From the NCBI GenBank assembly GCA_003833135.1, contig QZLH01001460.1, forward strand, positions 3,159 to 28,637: 25,479 bases of DNA. Direction: 5' to 3'. How positions within the stretch are numbered: position 1 is the first letter of the stretch; every line of letters starts with the position of its first letter. Source of the stretch: Oehlia diaphana (lineage: Eukaryota; Glomeromycota; Glomeromycetes; Glomerales; Glomeraceae). This document shows positions 1-8,246 of this stretch, piece after piece. The position numbers were made by a program, and so were the translations under genes. The notes beneath the pieces were generated by a model. That model was not told the origin of the DNA and made no database searches. It saw only the letters and a program-made list of their open reading frames with translations.

Positions 1-154
1 GTTTCTTTTCATTTAAAATATCCGTGACTGTTGACTTTCCAATATTATACCTTTGTGCAATACTAGTGTTAGAAAGGTTTAGTTCCCTTTCCTTTGTTTT
101 ACAGATTTCACGTTTTTGTGCTGCAGAAAGTATAGTTCTTTTTCTTGTGAACAT
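1..154 (-). CDS. Pogo/Tigger-like transposase, N-terminal fragment (runs off window)
   Basis: The start codon is the ATG at 154-152 and the frame stays open to base 1, giving the first 51 residues. The sequence starts MFTRKRTILSAAQKREICK and continues with a second helix-turn-helix-like stretch, ASIAQRYNIGKSTVTDIL-like (NTSIAQRYNIGKSTVTDIL in the window). This is the psq/CENP-B N-terminal DNA-binding helix-turn-helix that precedes the DDE endonuclease domain in pogo-family transposases; it would bind the element's own ends. The DDE domain is outside the window, so activity cannot be judged. No frameshift or stop is visible in the part present. A TCACGTGA site lies 77 bp upstream of the ATG. 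Confidence 0.8.
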   Translation of the reverse strand, partial: MFTRKRTILSAAQKREICKTKERELNLSNTSIAQRYNIGKSTVTDILNEKK

Positions 155-230
155 TTAAAACAAATAGATAATCGCGATAATCACAATTGAAAAAAAAGAT
201 TGGCGCATCAACTATATTAATATCATCGAA

Positions 231-238
231 TCACGTGA
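231..238. promoter_or_regulatory. TCACGTGA palindrome upstream of the transposase
   Basis: Perfect 8-base palindrome with the CACGTG E-box core, 77 bp before the transposase ATG. It has the same position relative to a start as three other copies in the window. Binding by a bHLH factor is inferred from the known core sequence. Confidence 0.45.
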
Positions 239-240
239 TA

Positions 241-418
241 GTTCGGTATAACGAATATATGGCTAATATATCAGGGCTGGTTAAGGTGAGTTCGGATGTG
301 ATATATAAAATTTATTATAAAATTCGTTATATCTAGTGTAATTAATTATAAAAAATCGGTTCTGTGAATCTAAGTTCGGTATAACGAGTTTTCGGTACAT
401 ATAGGTTCGGTATAACCA
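241..418. repeat. Subterminal direct repeats of the transposon end
   Basis: Three copies of GTTCGGTATAACSA (241-254, 374-387, 405-418), plus a shorter inverted relative around 322-333 (TTCGTTATATC). In pogo-like elements such motifs are candidate transposase-binding sites; that role is inferred here. Confidence 0.65.
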
Positions 419-430
419 GTGGCGACTGTA

Positions 431-1640
431 CTATTTTGGAGACTATATAGTTTTGTTTTTAGTTAGTTTTATTTTTTCCTTTGTACTTCAAAATTTTATT
501 TTAATTTGTGTAAGTTCAGTTAAATAAATTTAATAAAAATAAAGGCTACTATGCCATGTTTGCCTTGATTTTGACCAGTGTAAATATGTAACACATATTT
601 AATTTAGATTTGTGTAATGTTAATCTTACTAAAATATTGAATTTTTATAAAAATCTTAATTTAGCTAATTCCAAAAATCGGCACATATGTATTCCAAATC
701 AAATATGCCAAAAATCTACAAAAAAATATAGAAATATTAGTAATGTTTTCTAAAAAAAAAAATAATTTAAGTTTTAAAACGAACGCTTCAAAACTTACCA
801 TTTTTAATATTTTGAACTGAAAATGCCAAAAGATCTACAAAAAAATATAAAAAATGTTAGTAATGATTTCTAATTAAAAAAATTTTGTAAAAAAAGTTTC
901 AAAACTTTCACTTCAAAACTTACCATTTTGTTCCTGAAAAATAAAAAATAAAAAAAGTTTTGAAGCGAACACTTCATTTGAAAAATAGAAGACTGAAAAT
1001 GAAAAAGAAAAGGGGAAAATGAAAGAGAAAGGGAAGGGTAGAATGAAAGGTAATGGAAAATAAAAGGGAAGGAAAGAACTGAAAGGAAAAAAAGAAAAAA
1101 AATTAAGCTTTGCTAAAAAAAAAAGCTTGATTTCTTTTTTTTGCTACATCACTGCAGTTTGCAATGGTAATTAACTAATTATTAATCCAGTATCACATGA
1201 TACTAAAGTTGCTTGCTGAAACCTAGAAGTTTAAATAAGATGCCATTTCGCCAAAAAGCAAAATTCTGCTGAAACTATATTAAAGTTATATTAAAAAACT
1301 GGTGAAACTCTGAAGAAAGGCAAAACTGCCAAAACTTATTATAAATGCCAAAACTGCCAAAACTCTGTTAAAACTATAATAAATCTATAGTAAAATTTTG
1401 GCAAAACTAATCGTAGGATTTTGAAGAGGTTTAGGCAGGTAACCTTATGTGATACATATAATATAGAGTATATTACGAATGCTTAGTATATTACTGAAAT
1501 AATTTTTTTTTTAAATACTAATTATAATAAATAAGTATATATACTTAGATTAAAATAGTATAGTGGTAATAATTAATAGAGGTATTCAATTCAGTTCCTA
1601 AGGTAAGTAAAAATAAATAATATAATTTAATTAAAATATA
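431..1640. other. Gene-free, AT-rich region with degenerate repeats
   Basis: No open frame here reads like protein. It holds two tandem diverged copies of an approximately 115-bp unit (704-815 and 822-935), a purine-rich stretch of GAAAGGGAAA-like runs (about 1000-1095), and a series of short GCCAAAACT-like repeats (about 1245-1400). Nothing suggestive of a tRNA or other RNA gene was seen. Confidence 0.6.
704..935. repeat. Two tandem diverged copies of an approximately 115-bp unit
   Basis: Copy A (704-815) and copy B (822-935) share, in order, TGCCAAAA(A/G)ATCTACAAAA, an ATTAGTAATG/GTTAGTAATG block, and CTTCAAAACTTACCATTTT. A 12-base segment (784-795, CGCTTCAAAACT) recurs inverted at 956-967, so the region also has an outer inverted component. 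Confidence 0.6.
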
Positions 1641-1645
1641 GCTGT

Positions 1646-1831
1646 GTTAATATACGGTGTTGAACAACAATGCATGATGTGTAAAACTACACATTAGAGT
1701 TGAACAACGCGTATATTAACATTATACATTAATAACTTGGTTTCTTGGTATACTTCATTACACGGGTGTTGATTAATATGTTGAACAACTAGCAAGTGTT
1801 GATCAACGCGTATACTGATGTAAATCAACAC
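1646..1831. repeat. Cluster of imperfect palindromes built on GTTGAACAAC
   Basis: The 10-mer GTTGAACAAC occurs at 1659-1668, 1699-1708 and 1780-1789, with the perfect palindrome GTTGATCAAC at 1798-1807. The first two lie inside a larger imperfect palindrome whose 11-base arms are exactly complementary (1646-1656 and 1710-1720) with an inner pair at 1677-1683/1688-1694. A second palindrome has 9-base arms at 1766-1774 and 1823-1831. It may be a small palindromic (MITE-like) insertion; no target duplication was identified. Confidence 0.6.
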
Positions 1832-2057
1832 TTTTAAAACTTGCTGATGAACTGAATATTTAATATTATTTTATGTAATTATTTATGATTAATTTAAGAC
1901 TCTTCTAATAAGTTAAACTCTACTTAATTTGTTAAAGCATTAAAGTTTTTCAGTTAATTTAATTATTGACAGGTTAACAATATATACTGTATAAAATACA
2001 TTATTAATTTTTGTGATATTATAGTAATGTTTATTTTTATTACTAGATTTTGAGATT

Positions 2058-2089
2058 AATCACCATTTTTTATTTGCAAAATGGTGATT
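2058..2089. repeat. Perfect 12-bp stem inverted repeat
   Basis: AATCACCATTTT (2058-2069) is exactly complementary to AAAATGGTGATT (2078-2089) across an 8-base loop. It opens a repeat-rich block (to about 2245) in which TTGGAAG recurs at least four times. Confidence 0.7.
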
Positions 2090-2159
2090 TTCAGAGATTG
2101 GAAGTACTCTTGGAAGCACCTTTGAAAGATTAGAAGTATAATTTACTAATAAAACCTTT

Positions 2160-2179
2160 GGATTGGAAGCTTCCAATCC
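2160..2179. repeat. Perfect 20-bp palindrome
   Basis: GGATTGGAAGCTTCCAATCC reads the same on both strands. It lies in a stretch (2096-2210) with further direct copies of ATTGGAAGYA, so it is probably part of a small dispersed repeat rather than an isolated operator. Confidence 0.75.
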
Positions 2180-2359
2180 GAATTTTATTCTATTGGAAGC
2201 ACAAGGGTTTCGGAGTTTAGAGTTCCGGGGATTCGGAGTTGGCAATGAGGTTTTATTTATTATTAGCTACGCCACACACCTGACACAATTTCAGTTGTGG
2301 CGCAGAACGTGAGTTAAAATTTGGTTTGTGCAGCAAATACAGCAAATAATTGCACTAAT

Positions 2360-2405
2360 CCCTTTTTATAATAACAGAGTAATTGTTAATGGGATATAAA
2401 AAGGG
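2360..2405. repeat. 11-bp inverted repeat about 100 bp before the nucleoporin start
   Basis: CCCTTTTTATA (2360-2370) is exactly complementary to TATAAAAAGGG (2395-2405) with a 24-base spacer. The right arm contains a TATAAA-like stretch about 100 bp upstream of the ATG at 2504, so it may overlap the promoter; that is inferred only from position. Confidence 0.45.
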
Positions 2406-2503
2406 TGGAATTCCTCGCGTCAAATTATAATCTTTTCACGCAACTTTCTGTTCATTAACCTTTTTTTTTAAAAAAAAGAAAATACGAATAAATTAATAAA
2501 TAT

Positions 2504-5500
2504 ATGAGCAGTCAACAAGGATTCGGTTTCAATCAAAGTTTTCCTTTTGGAAAGAGTAATTATTCTCATTTTTTCAAAAAAAAAAAAAAAATATTTGGTT
2601 GCATTAGCATAAAAGCATCACTTCTTTTATATAGATCGTAATACACTTTTTAATAAACTATCATAATTTTAACTTTTATGGAATAGTAAGATTCATTTTT
2701 TTTTTTTCATTTTACCTTTATTAGGTGGTTTCCAGAACCCTGTTACAACGACATCCACAAATCAGCCATTCGGAACTTGGCAAAGTATGTATTAATATTG
2801 GTACAGCGATTTTCAAAATTTTCAACGTAGGTCCCTTTTGATTTTACTAATAATTAGGTCCCGGTTTCGGTCAACAAGCTCAAACATCTTTTGGAAATTT
2901 TGGTCAACCTGGACCTTCAACTGCATTTGGCGGATTCGGTCAACCACAACCACAAACTAGTTTTGGATTTGGGCCATCATCTGGAAGTGGATTTGGATTT
3001 CCGGGACCTTCAAGTGGGTTTAACACGCAGCAAAATGCTGCTCCATTCGGTATTCCAGGTCCTTCCAGCGCAACTAGTCAAGGTATGATGTTTATAAATG
3101 CTTGTTATTAATCAACTGTAAATTATTAATATTTTACTCAATTGATAGGTACTGTATCATCAGTGCCAAACATAGATCCACGATTGACGGGTACTCGAGA
3201 TCCAAAATTTGAACCATTCAAAGATAACGAACCAACAGGACTTCAAATATACCAGAGCATGACAGCTATGAAAGAATATCGTAAATGGTCTTCTGAGGTT
3301 AAATCTCTATATTTTTCTTAATTAATTTTCGTAACGGAATATTAACTCATATTTTATGTTATGTTTTAGGAATTGCGGTTATATGATTACGAACTTAATC
3401 GTCGTCCCGGAGTTCAACAACCACAAATAACTCAACCTGCACAATCCGTGCCACCTACTATAAATACGAAAACAACAATACCGTTTCAATTTCCACAGCA
3501 ACAACAGCAACAACAACAACAACAACAACAACAACAACCATTTTACCAACAGCAATTCCCGCAACAACCACAACAACCACAACCACCACAACCACCACAA
3601 CCACTACAACCACTACAACCATTTCTCCAACAGCCATTCGCACAGCCACAACCACAAAATGTACAAACACCTTTCGTACAACAATTTACGCAACAACCAA
3701 CCACACAAGCACAATTTCCTTTTCAACAAGCTCCAACCACGATAGGGACTTTGAATCCGTTTAATTACCAATATACTGGTAGTCTTTATTATAGGTTGCA
3801 TGGAACTAACAGTCCTCCACCGCTTGTGTTTGAAACAAAACTCAAACCAAAAGCTGACAAGGGCAAAGGTAAGGGTGAGTACGTATTGTTGACTGTTCGA
3901 AACTTATGATAAATAGTTTATTTATTTATTTCCTTTTTAAAAGAATTTCAATCACAACAACAGCTTGGGGCAACAACAGGACCTTCAAGCGCGATCCCGA
4001 ATTTTTCATTCGTTGGAGCAATTGGTGATATGTCTAAAATGTCAGGGGAAAGCCAAATTCCGAAGACGGCCTTGGTTTCAACATTCTCAGCACCTAGTGC
4101 GCTACAAACTACAACCACTACTCAATCTCCTTCTACATCGACTCTCACAGCCCCCATAATTACAACATCAAATACTGTTGTCACGACAAAGCCTACTATT
4201 ACGGCAGGACTAACAAAACTGTCAAATACAGGACCTTCTGTTACGAATGAACAGCCAAAAGAAGATTCTGAAGATGAGTTGGAGTTCTTTACAGAGAAGA
4301 AGACCCGTACAACTCCACTTTCTCCTGAGGATGAAAAGATCCTTAAAGAGGATTTCCCCCGTAGGAAAAGAAGAGAGCCAATTTATCATAATGGAATTTT
4401 TTCAAAAGATGATATCAAGGAACCAACATGGGGATACCAAAAATCTTACAGAAGGATTGTTCCTAATATACATGATATTGGTAATTCTAAGAAAGACTTA
4501 CTGGAACAACTTAAGATCAGAGATAAACCTATTGCTACTTCAAAAAGCCTTACAAACACGACGGAGGCTAATAAAAAGAAAGTGCCGGGTTCAGAGGTCC
4601 CTCCAGAGAGTGATGTAGAAGCTCGACTTGTATACGAGCTACTTCTCAAACCACGGCGGGATGGGCCATACGCATATAGAGGGGAATATGATGGTACTTG
4701 GTCTCCCCTTTATGGGGATGGGAGAGATGAAAAGCCAAAGTTGGAACCTTTGAAATGGAAACAACAATCATATTATAAAGAATATGTTAAAGATGTTAAA
4801 AGAACAAAATTTCCAATTACAGAAGAAAGATATGAAGCTCCTAGTTGGTGGGATAAGCATCCTTATAAACCAGTTCCAAAAGAGTTAACTAAAGACATGG
4901 ACCAATACGATCTTTCCCGAGAGGCTTTTGCTGAAGATATTGTGACGAAGATGGGACTTAGACCTGATCCTCCAAAAGGTAAAGCTTTTAATGTTTTAAA
5001 GAAATATTTAATAACAATGAATTTAACTAAATTTAATTTAATTTTTGCTTTTACTAGTTCAAATTGACGCACTTAGTAAACACGTAACTGTAAAACTTGT
5101 CCGCGTACAGAAAAAGCCCGCCTCCTGGACAGAAACCAAAATAGTCGCTGAACCTTGCAACTGCTGTAGTACAGTGGTTCAAAAATCCAAGGAAGAGAAA
5201 ATGTTTTTTCACAAACTTCATAATCCGCGTAAGTAATGATTTATCATTTGATTTTTGAAGTTTTTATTAAATCTGATTTGCATACTCTTTTTAAATATAG
5301 TTATTGGAGGTTTCGAATCACAACCACTAAATCAACCTTGGGTTTTCGTATACGCGGCATTACCCGGAGAATTTGAAGACCGTACTCCAACTTACGCTGA
5401 GTTGCTTAATAAATATAAATCAGGCATTCCTCAGCGCAACATGTATATTCTTGATGAACCGCCAAGGATGCCACGAATCGATTTAAGCAACATTATCGAG

Positions 5501-5806
5501 GGAGAGATTGAATTTTCCAAAATCGTGAAGGAAGATGTTCATAAAATTTGTCATCAAGATAAAAAATGTGATTGTCCGTATGCGAAGAAAGAACCAGAAG
5601 TAAAACACACACCGACCATACCAAGATCACATTTCTATTGTTATGAGCGTCTTGGCAAAAAGCCTAGAGAAAACAAGCCAACTACCTTTGAAATGATCCA
5701 TGGGTATCAACCATTTAGCAAGCAAAAGACTCTTGAGACCGATGAGAACAAACCTACTAAACAACATCGGATTCTCGTGCCTCCTCAAGATTATGATGAA
5801 TTTTAA
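2504..5806 (+). CDS. FG-repeat nucleoporin with a Nup98-type GLEBS motif
   Basis: Eight exons (2504-2555, 2725-2784, 2858-3082, 3149-3297, 3370-3868, 3944-4978, 5058-5228, 5301-5806) join in frame to 898 residues. Residues 1-112 hold about a dozen FG dipeptides (GFGF, PFG, SFG, NFG) in a Q/S/P/G-rich context. Residues about 129-174 match the GLEBS segment of Nup98/Nup116, including YQSMTAMKEYRKWSSEELRL and a following DYELNRR; in that family GLEBS binds the mRNA-export factor Rae1/Gle2 at the nuclear pore. Then come a 14-glutamine run (205-218), a QP-rich linker, a Ser/Thr-rich stretch, and about 450 charged residues with Trp/Tyr-rich patches and Cys clusters (PCNCC, KCDC) that I do not recognise. 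The Nup98 autoproteolytic domain with its HF/S cleavage site is not apparent. The GLEBS assignment is fairly secure; calling it a true Nup98 orthologue is not. Confidence 0.8.
3496..3537 (+). repeat. CAA/CAG repeat encoding 14 glutamines
   Basis: Fourteen consecutive Gln codons, mostly CAA with two early CAG interruptions, inside exon 5 of the nucleoporin. Followed by a longer imperfect CAACCA-rich tract (to about 3660). Long hydrophobic antisense frames over this stretch are by-products of the repeat. Confidence 0.9.
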
Positions 5807-6098
5807 ATAAAAAATTCGCTTTTTTTTTGGGCAGCAAATGGTACTGACATCCTTGTCGTGCAGCCTGGGTACAAAAATAGCGACAGGTACCAATATAAAC
5901 ACTTGTAAAATAAATTAAAAAAGACGAATTAGAATTTAAACGTTAATGACGAACGAATATTTCTTTTATTACGATTAATTAGTTAATTTTATAATTTTGA
6001 AACGTCACGTGAAATATTATGATAATCGTTAATTAAAAAAAGATTTTCATATACAGTAAAACTCTTTTTTTTATAACAAACGGTTTGAGTAAAAAACA
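5807..6098. other. Intergenic spacer
   Basis: 3' flank of the nucleoporin and promoter of the zinc-finger gene. Apart from the E-box at 6005-6012 and a T-tract at 5820-5828, nothing recognisable was seen. Confidence 0.5.
6005..6012. promoter_or_regulatory. TCACGTGA palindrome upstream of the zinc-finger gene
   Basis: Perfect TCACGTGA, 87 bp before the ATG at 6099. Candidate bHLH-binding site; see the repeated placement at 231, 7999 and 24947. Confidence 0.5.
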
Positions 6099-6593
6099 AT
6101 GTTAAGGCCTACACGTTTATTATTTCAAAGAACAATGATGTTCGTTCGTCAAATAACCCTTGTAACTAGAAATAATAATAATACTCTTCTATTCAATGGG
6201 ACGAATGGAATGAGAATTTTACCAACATTTATTATGGTATATTGTTAGACTTGCTTTGTCACTTTCATTTGAAATTTTTTGATTAATTTAAACGAATATT
6301 GTATTATCTGAAAGGAACATGTTAAAAGAAGAAACATATACCATGGACACCCATCTAGAGAATATCCCGGTGATTGGTTTTGTGACGAATGTGGTTTTAA
6401 AAATTTTTCTTATAGAACAAATTGTTTAAAATGTGATAGTAAACCTAAATATCGCGAAGTAGCTGCAGGAGACTGGATATGCTCCAAATGTGAATTTTAT
6501 AATTTTAAATCTAGAAAGTTATGTTTTAAATGTAATACACCTTCTCCTGATACGGATAAAAACGAAGAAATTCTCGAAGGGAATTTTAATTAG
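6099..6593 (+). CDS. Small mitochondrial-type protein with two RanBP2 zinc fingers
   Basis: Two exons (6099-6236 and 6315-6593, phase-0 intron) give 138 residues. The first 46 are rich in Arg, Leu, Phe and Thr and almost free of acidic residues (MLRPTRLLFQRTMMFVRQ...), a good mitochondrial presequence by eye. Two RanBP2-type fingers follow: W67, C69, C72, C83, C86 and W100, C102, C105, C116, C119 (each GDW-x-C-x2-C-x10-C-x2-C). Both keep the Asn (N76, N109) and Arg (R80, R113) of the CxxxN-x3-R pattern found in the single-stranded-RNA-binding members such as ZRANB2. An RNA-binding role in mitochondria is therefore likely but inferred. The short tail is acidic. The 3' splice site (CTGAAAG) lacks a clear pyrimidine tract but is the only one that keeps the frame. 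Confidence 0.8.
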
Positions 6594-6747
6594 TTCAGTA
6601 CTTTTTCGTTTGATTAATTAATAAAATAAATATACTTTATATACAGTTATTAAATTACAAATTTGTCAAATATGATATGATTCTTTTATATAAAAATCAT
6701 TCCGATTAATCTACACTACTTATAATTTTAAATTTATCTCTTTTGAA

Positions 6748-7946
6748 TTAATCCTTTTCATTTCTTTCATCAGAAAGATTTTTATCATTCCCATTTCCAT
6801 TATTTCCATTAGGTTCATTATTAGTTCCATCATTGTCATCTCCACCGTCAACCCAAACTTCTATAGCCTTTTTAACATTATCTTGCATAATATGAACTGC
6901 ATCCATACGTTGTACGCTTTCGTAAAATCTCTTAAAAAAGGAAGTCTGAGTTCCATCACTCCATGATTCTAAATATCTTTTTGCAAATTGATATCCAGGA
7001 GTAAAAGCGCGTTTTATTATTCGCATTGCTACAAAATAACATTGTAATTAAAAATTAGAAATAATTTGACTGAGAAACAGAATTTTTTTTTTGTATAAAT
7101 TTTTAGAGTGAACAAGAAATTACTAACTTTCTGATTTGGTTTTCTCAAATTTTTCACCAAGGTCTAGTTCATATTCTTCTCTGTAAATAAATAACAAAAT
7201 ATTAATAATTCACATGCAAACATAGATATGTATATCCAAAATATTATACTAACGGATTATTCTGAATCCATGTGGATCGATTTGAAATTTCATCATACTT
7301 CATACCTAAGTAAAAGAAAGAAAGTAAATAACAATTCTAATCGTGTAAATAATAGACCCTGATAGTGTTATCATATCATACCTTCAGTATGTTTCTGGCA
7401 TATTTCCAATCCTTTTATATAATACAAATAATATCCATCCAGAAAATTTCTTGGTACTTTACGTTCTTCTCCATTTTCACCTTTAATATATAATACTTGA
7501 GCTTCATGTTTGTTATGATGATCATTTAATTCTTCTTTAACCACTATTCTTTTTTTTAATAAATCATTCTTGAATTGATTATTAAATTTTCTAAAACATA
7601 ACATTCTACATTCCGGTATAATCGATTTATCACGATTTAAATCATTTTGTTTACACCATTGAATACAGAATTCATCCCATTTTGGTTGTGGTGGGGATGA
7701 TTCCAATTCATTATTAAAATCCCTATTTGGTGGTATAGTAGAAGGATTAGTGAGTGGACTAATATAAATATTTCTAAAATTTGTTCGAAAATTAAAAATT
7801 GGTAGTGTTATAGGCTGGGTTGGTAATGTATCAGGCGGTTGTGAATTGTCTTCTTCGACGTCAGGAGGAATAGAATTATCTGGTAATTCATAATGTTGTT
7901 CTTCCTCTGTCTTGTCTTGAGTTTTTGAACTGGTAGGAATAGTCAT
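6748..7946 (-). CDS. Twin-CX3C protein of unknown function
   Basis: Four exons on the minus strand (7946-7382, 7305-7254, 7180-7128, 7028-6748) join in frame to 316 residues. The first 85 residues are Pro/Glu/Asp-rich and probably disordered. At 94-117 there are two CX3C pairs (C94/C98 and C113/C117, 14 residues apart) in WDEFCIQWCKQND...ECRMLCFRKF, the cysteine arrangement of small Tim chaperones and some other intermembrane-space proteins. A conserved-looking part follows (RNFLDGYYLYYIKGLEICQK; later RAFTPGYQFAKRYLESWSDG), and the C-terminus is an Asn/Gly/Asp-rich tail. I do not recognise the family. Mitochondrial intermembrane-space localisation is a guess from the cysteines; the protein is much longer than small Tims. 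The ATG within exon 4 (7026) is internal, not the start. Confidence 0.75.
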
Positions 7947-7998
7947 TTTGTAATTAATTCAAAGGAACCTTAGCACAGATTTTATATAGTTAATATAA

Positions 7999-8006
7999 TC
8001 ACGTGA
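7999..8006. promoter_or_regulatory. TCACGTGA palindrome upstream of the twin-CX3C gene
   Basis: Perfect TCACGTGA, 53 bp before the ATG at 7946-7944. The rest of the 7947-8246 spacer is AT-rich with homopolymer runs near 8220-8245 and no other recognisable feature. Confidence 0.5.
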
Positions 8007-8246
8007 AGACGGTGAAATTTTATTGGGTATTAGCAAATTGTACTATTTTTTTAGCAGTGTAATCATTTGTATACTTAAAAAAACTTCCTTTAATTAAGAG
8101 GAGTATTTATATACAATTATGTAATGATAAAACCAATAATTTATAGAAAAAAAGAATGAATCGAAGGGAAATCTATATAAAGGTGAAAACAAAAATAATA
8201 TACATGATTTTCTTACATTTTTTTTTTTAACAAAAAAAAAAAAATA

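Larger units (their letters stand above)
1..428 (-). mobile_element. Terminal part of a pogo/Tigger-like DNA transposon
   Basis: The segment carries the start of a pogo/Tigger-type transposase on the minus strand (1-154) followed by a non-coding end. Read from the outside on the minus strand, the end begins CAGTCGCCACTGGTTATACC, the CAGT start usual for pogo/Tigger termini, and is flanked by TA at 429-430, as expected for a TA target-site duplication. Within it GTTCGGTATAACGA-type 14-mers recur at 241-254, 374-387 and 405-418, which look like subterminal transposase-binding repeats. The other end lies beyond the window, so neither element length nor intactness can be judged. Family assignment is from known family features; no alignment was run. 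Confidence 0.8.

Noticed and set aside
2060..2245. 61-codon minus-strand frame over the palindromes
   Set aside because: Its sequence is explained by the TTGGAAG repeats and palindromes; no domain or promoter.
3379..3670. Antisense open frames rich in Leu or Val opposite the nucleoporin
   Set aside because: They are the complement of the CAA/CAG and CAACCA repeats; simple composition, no start context, and the sense strand is clearly coding.
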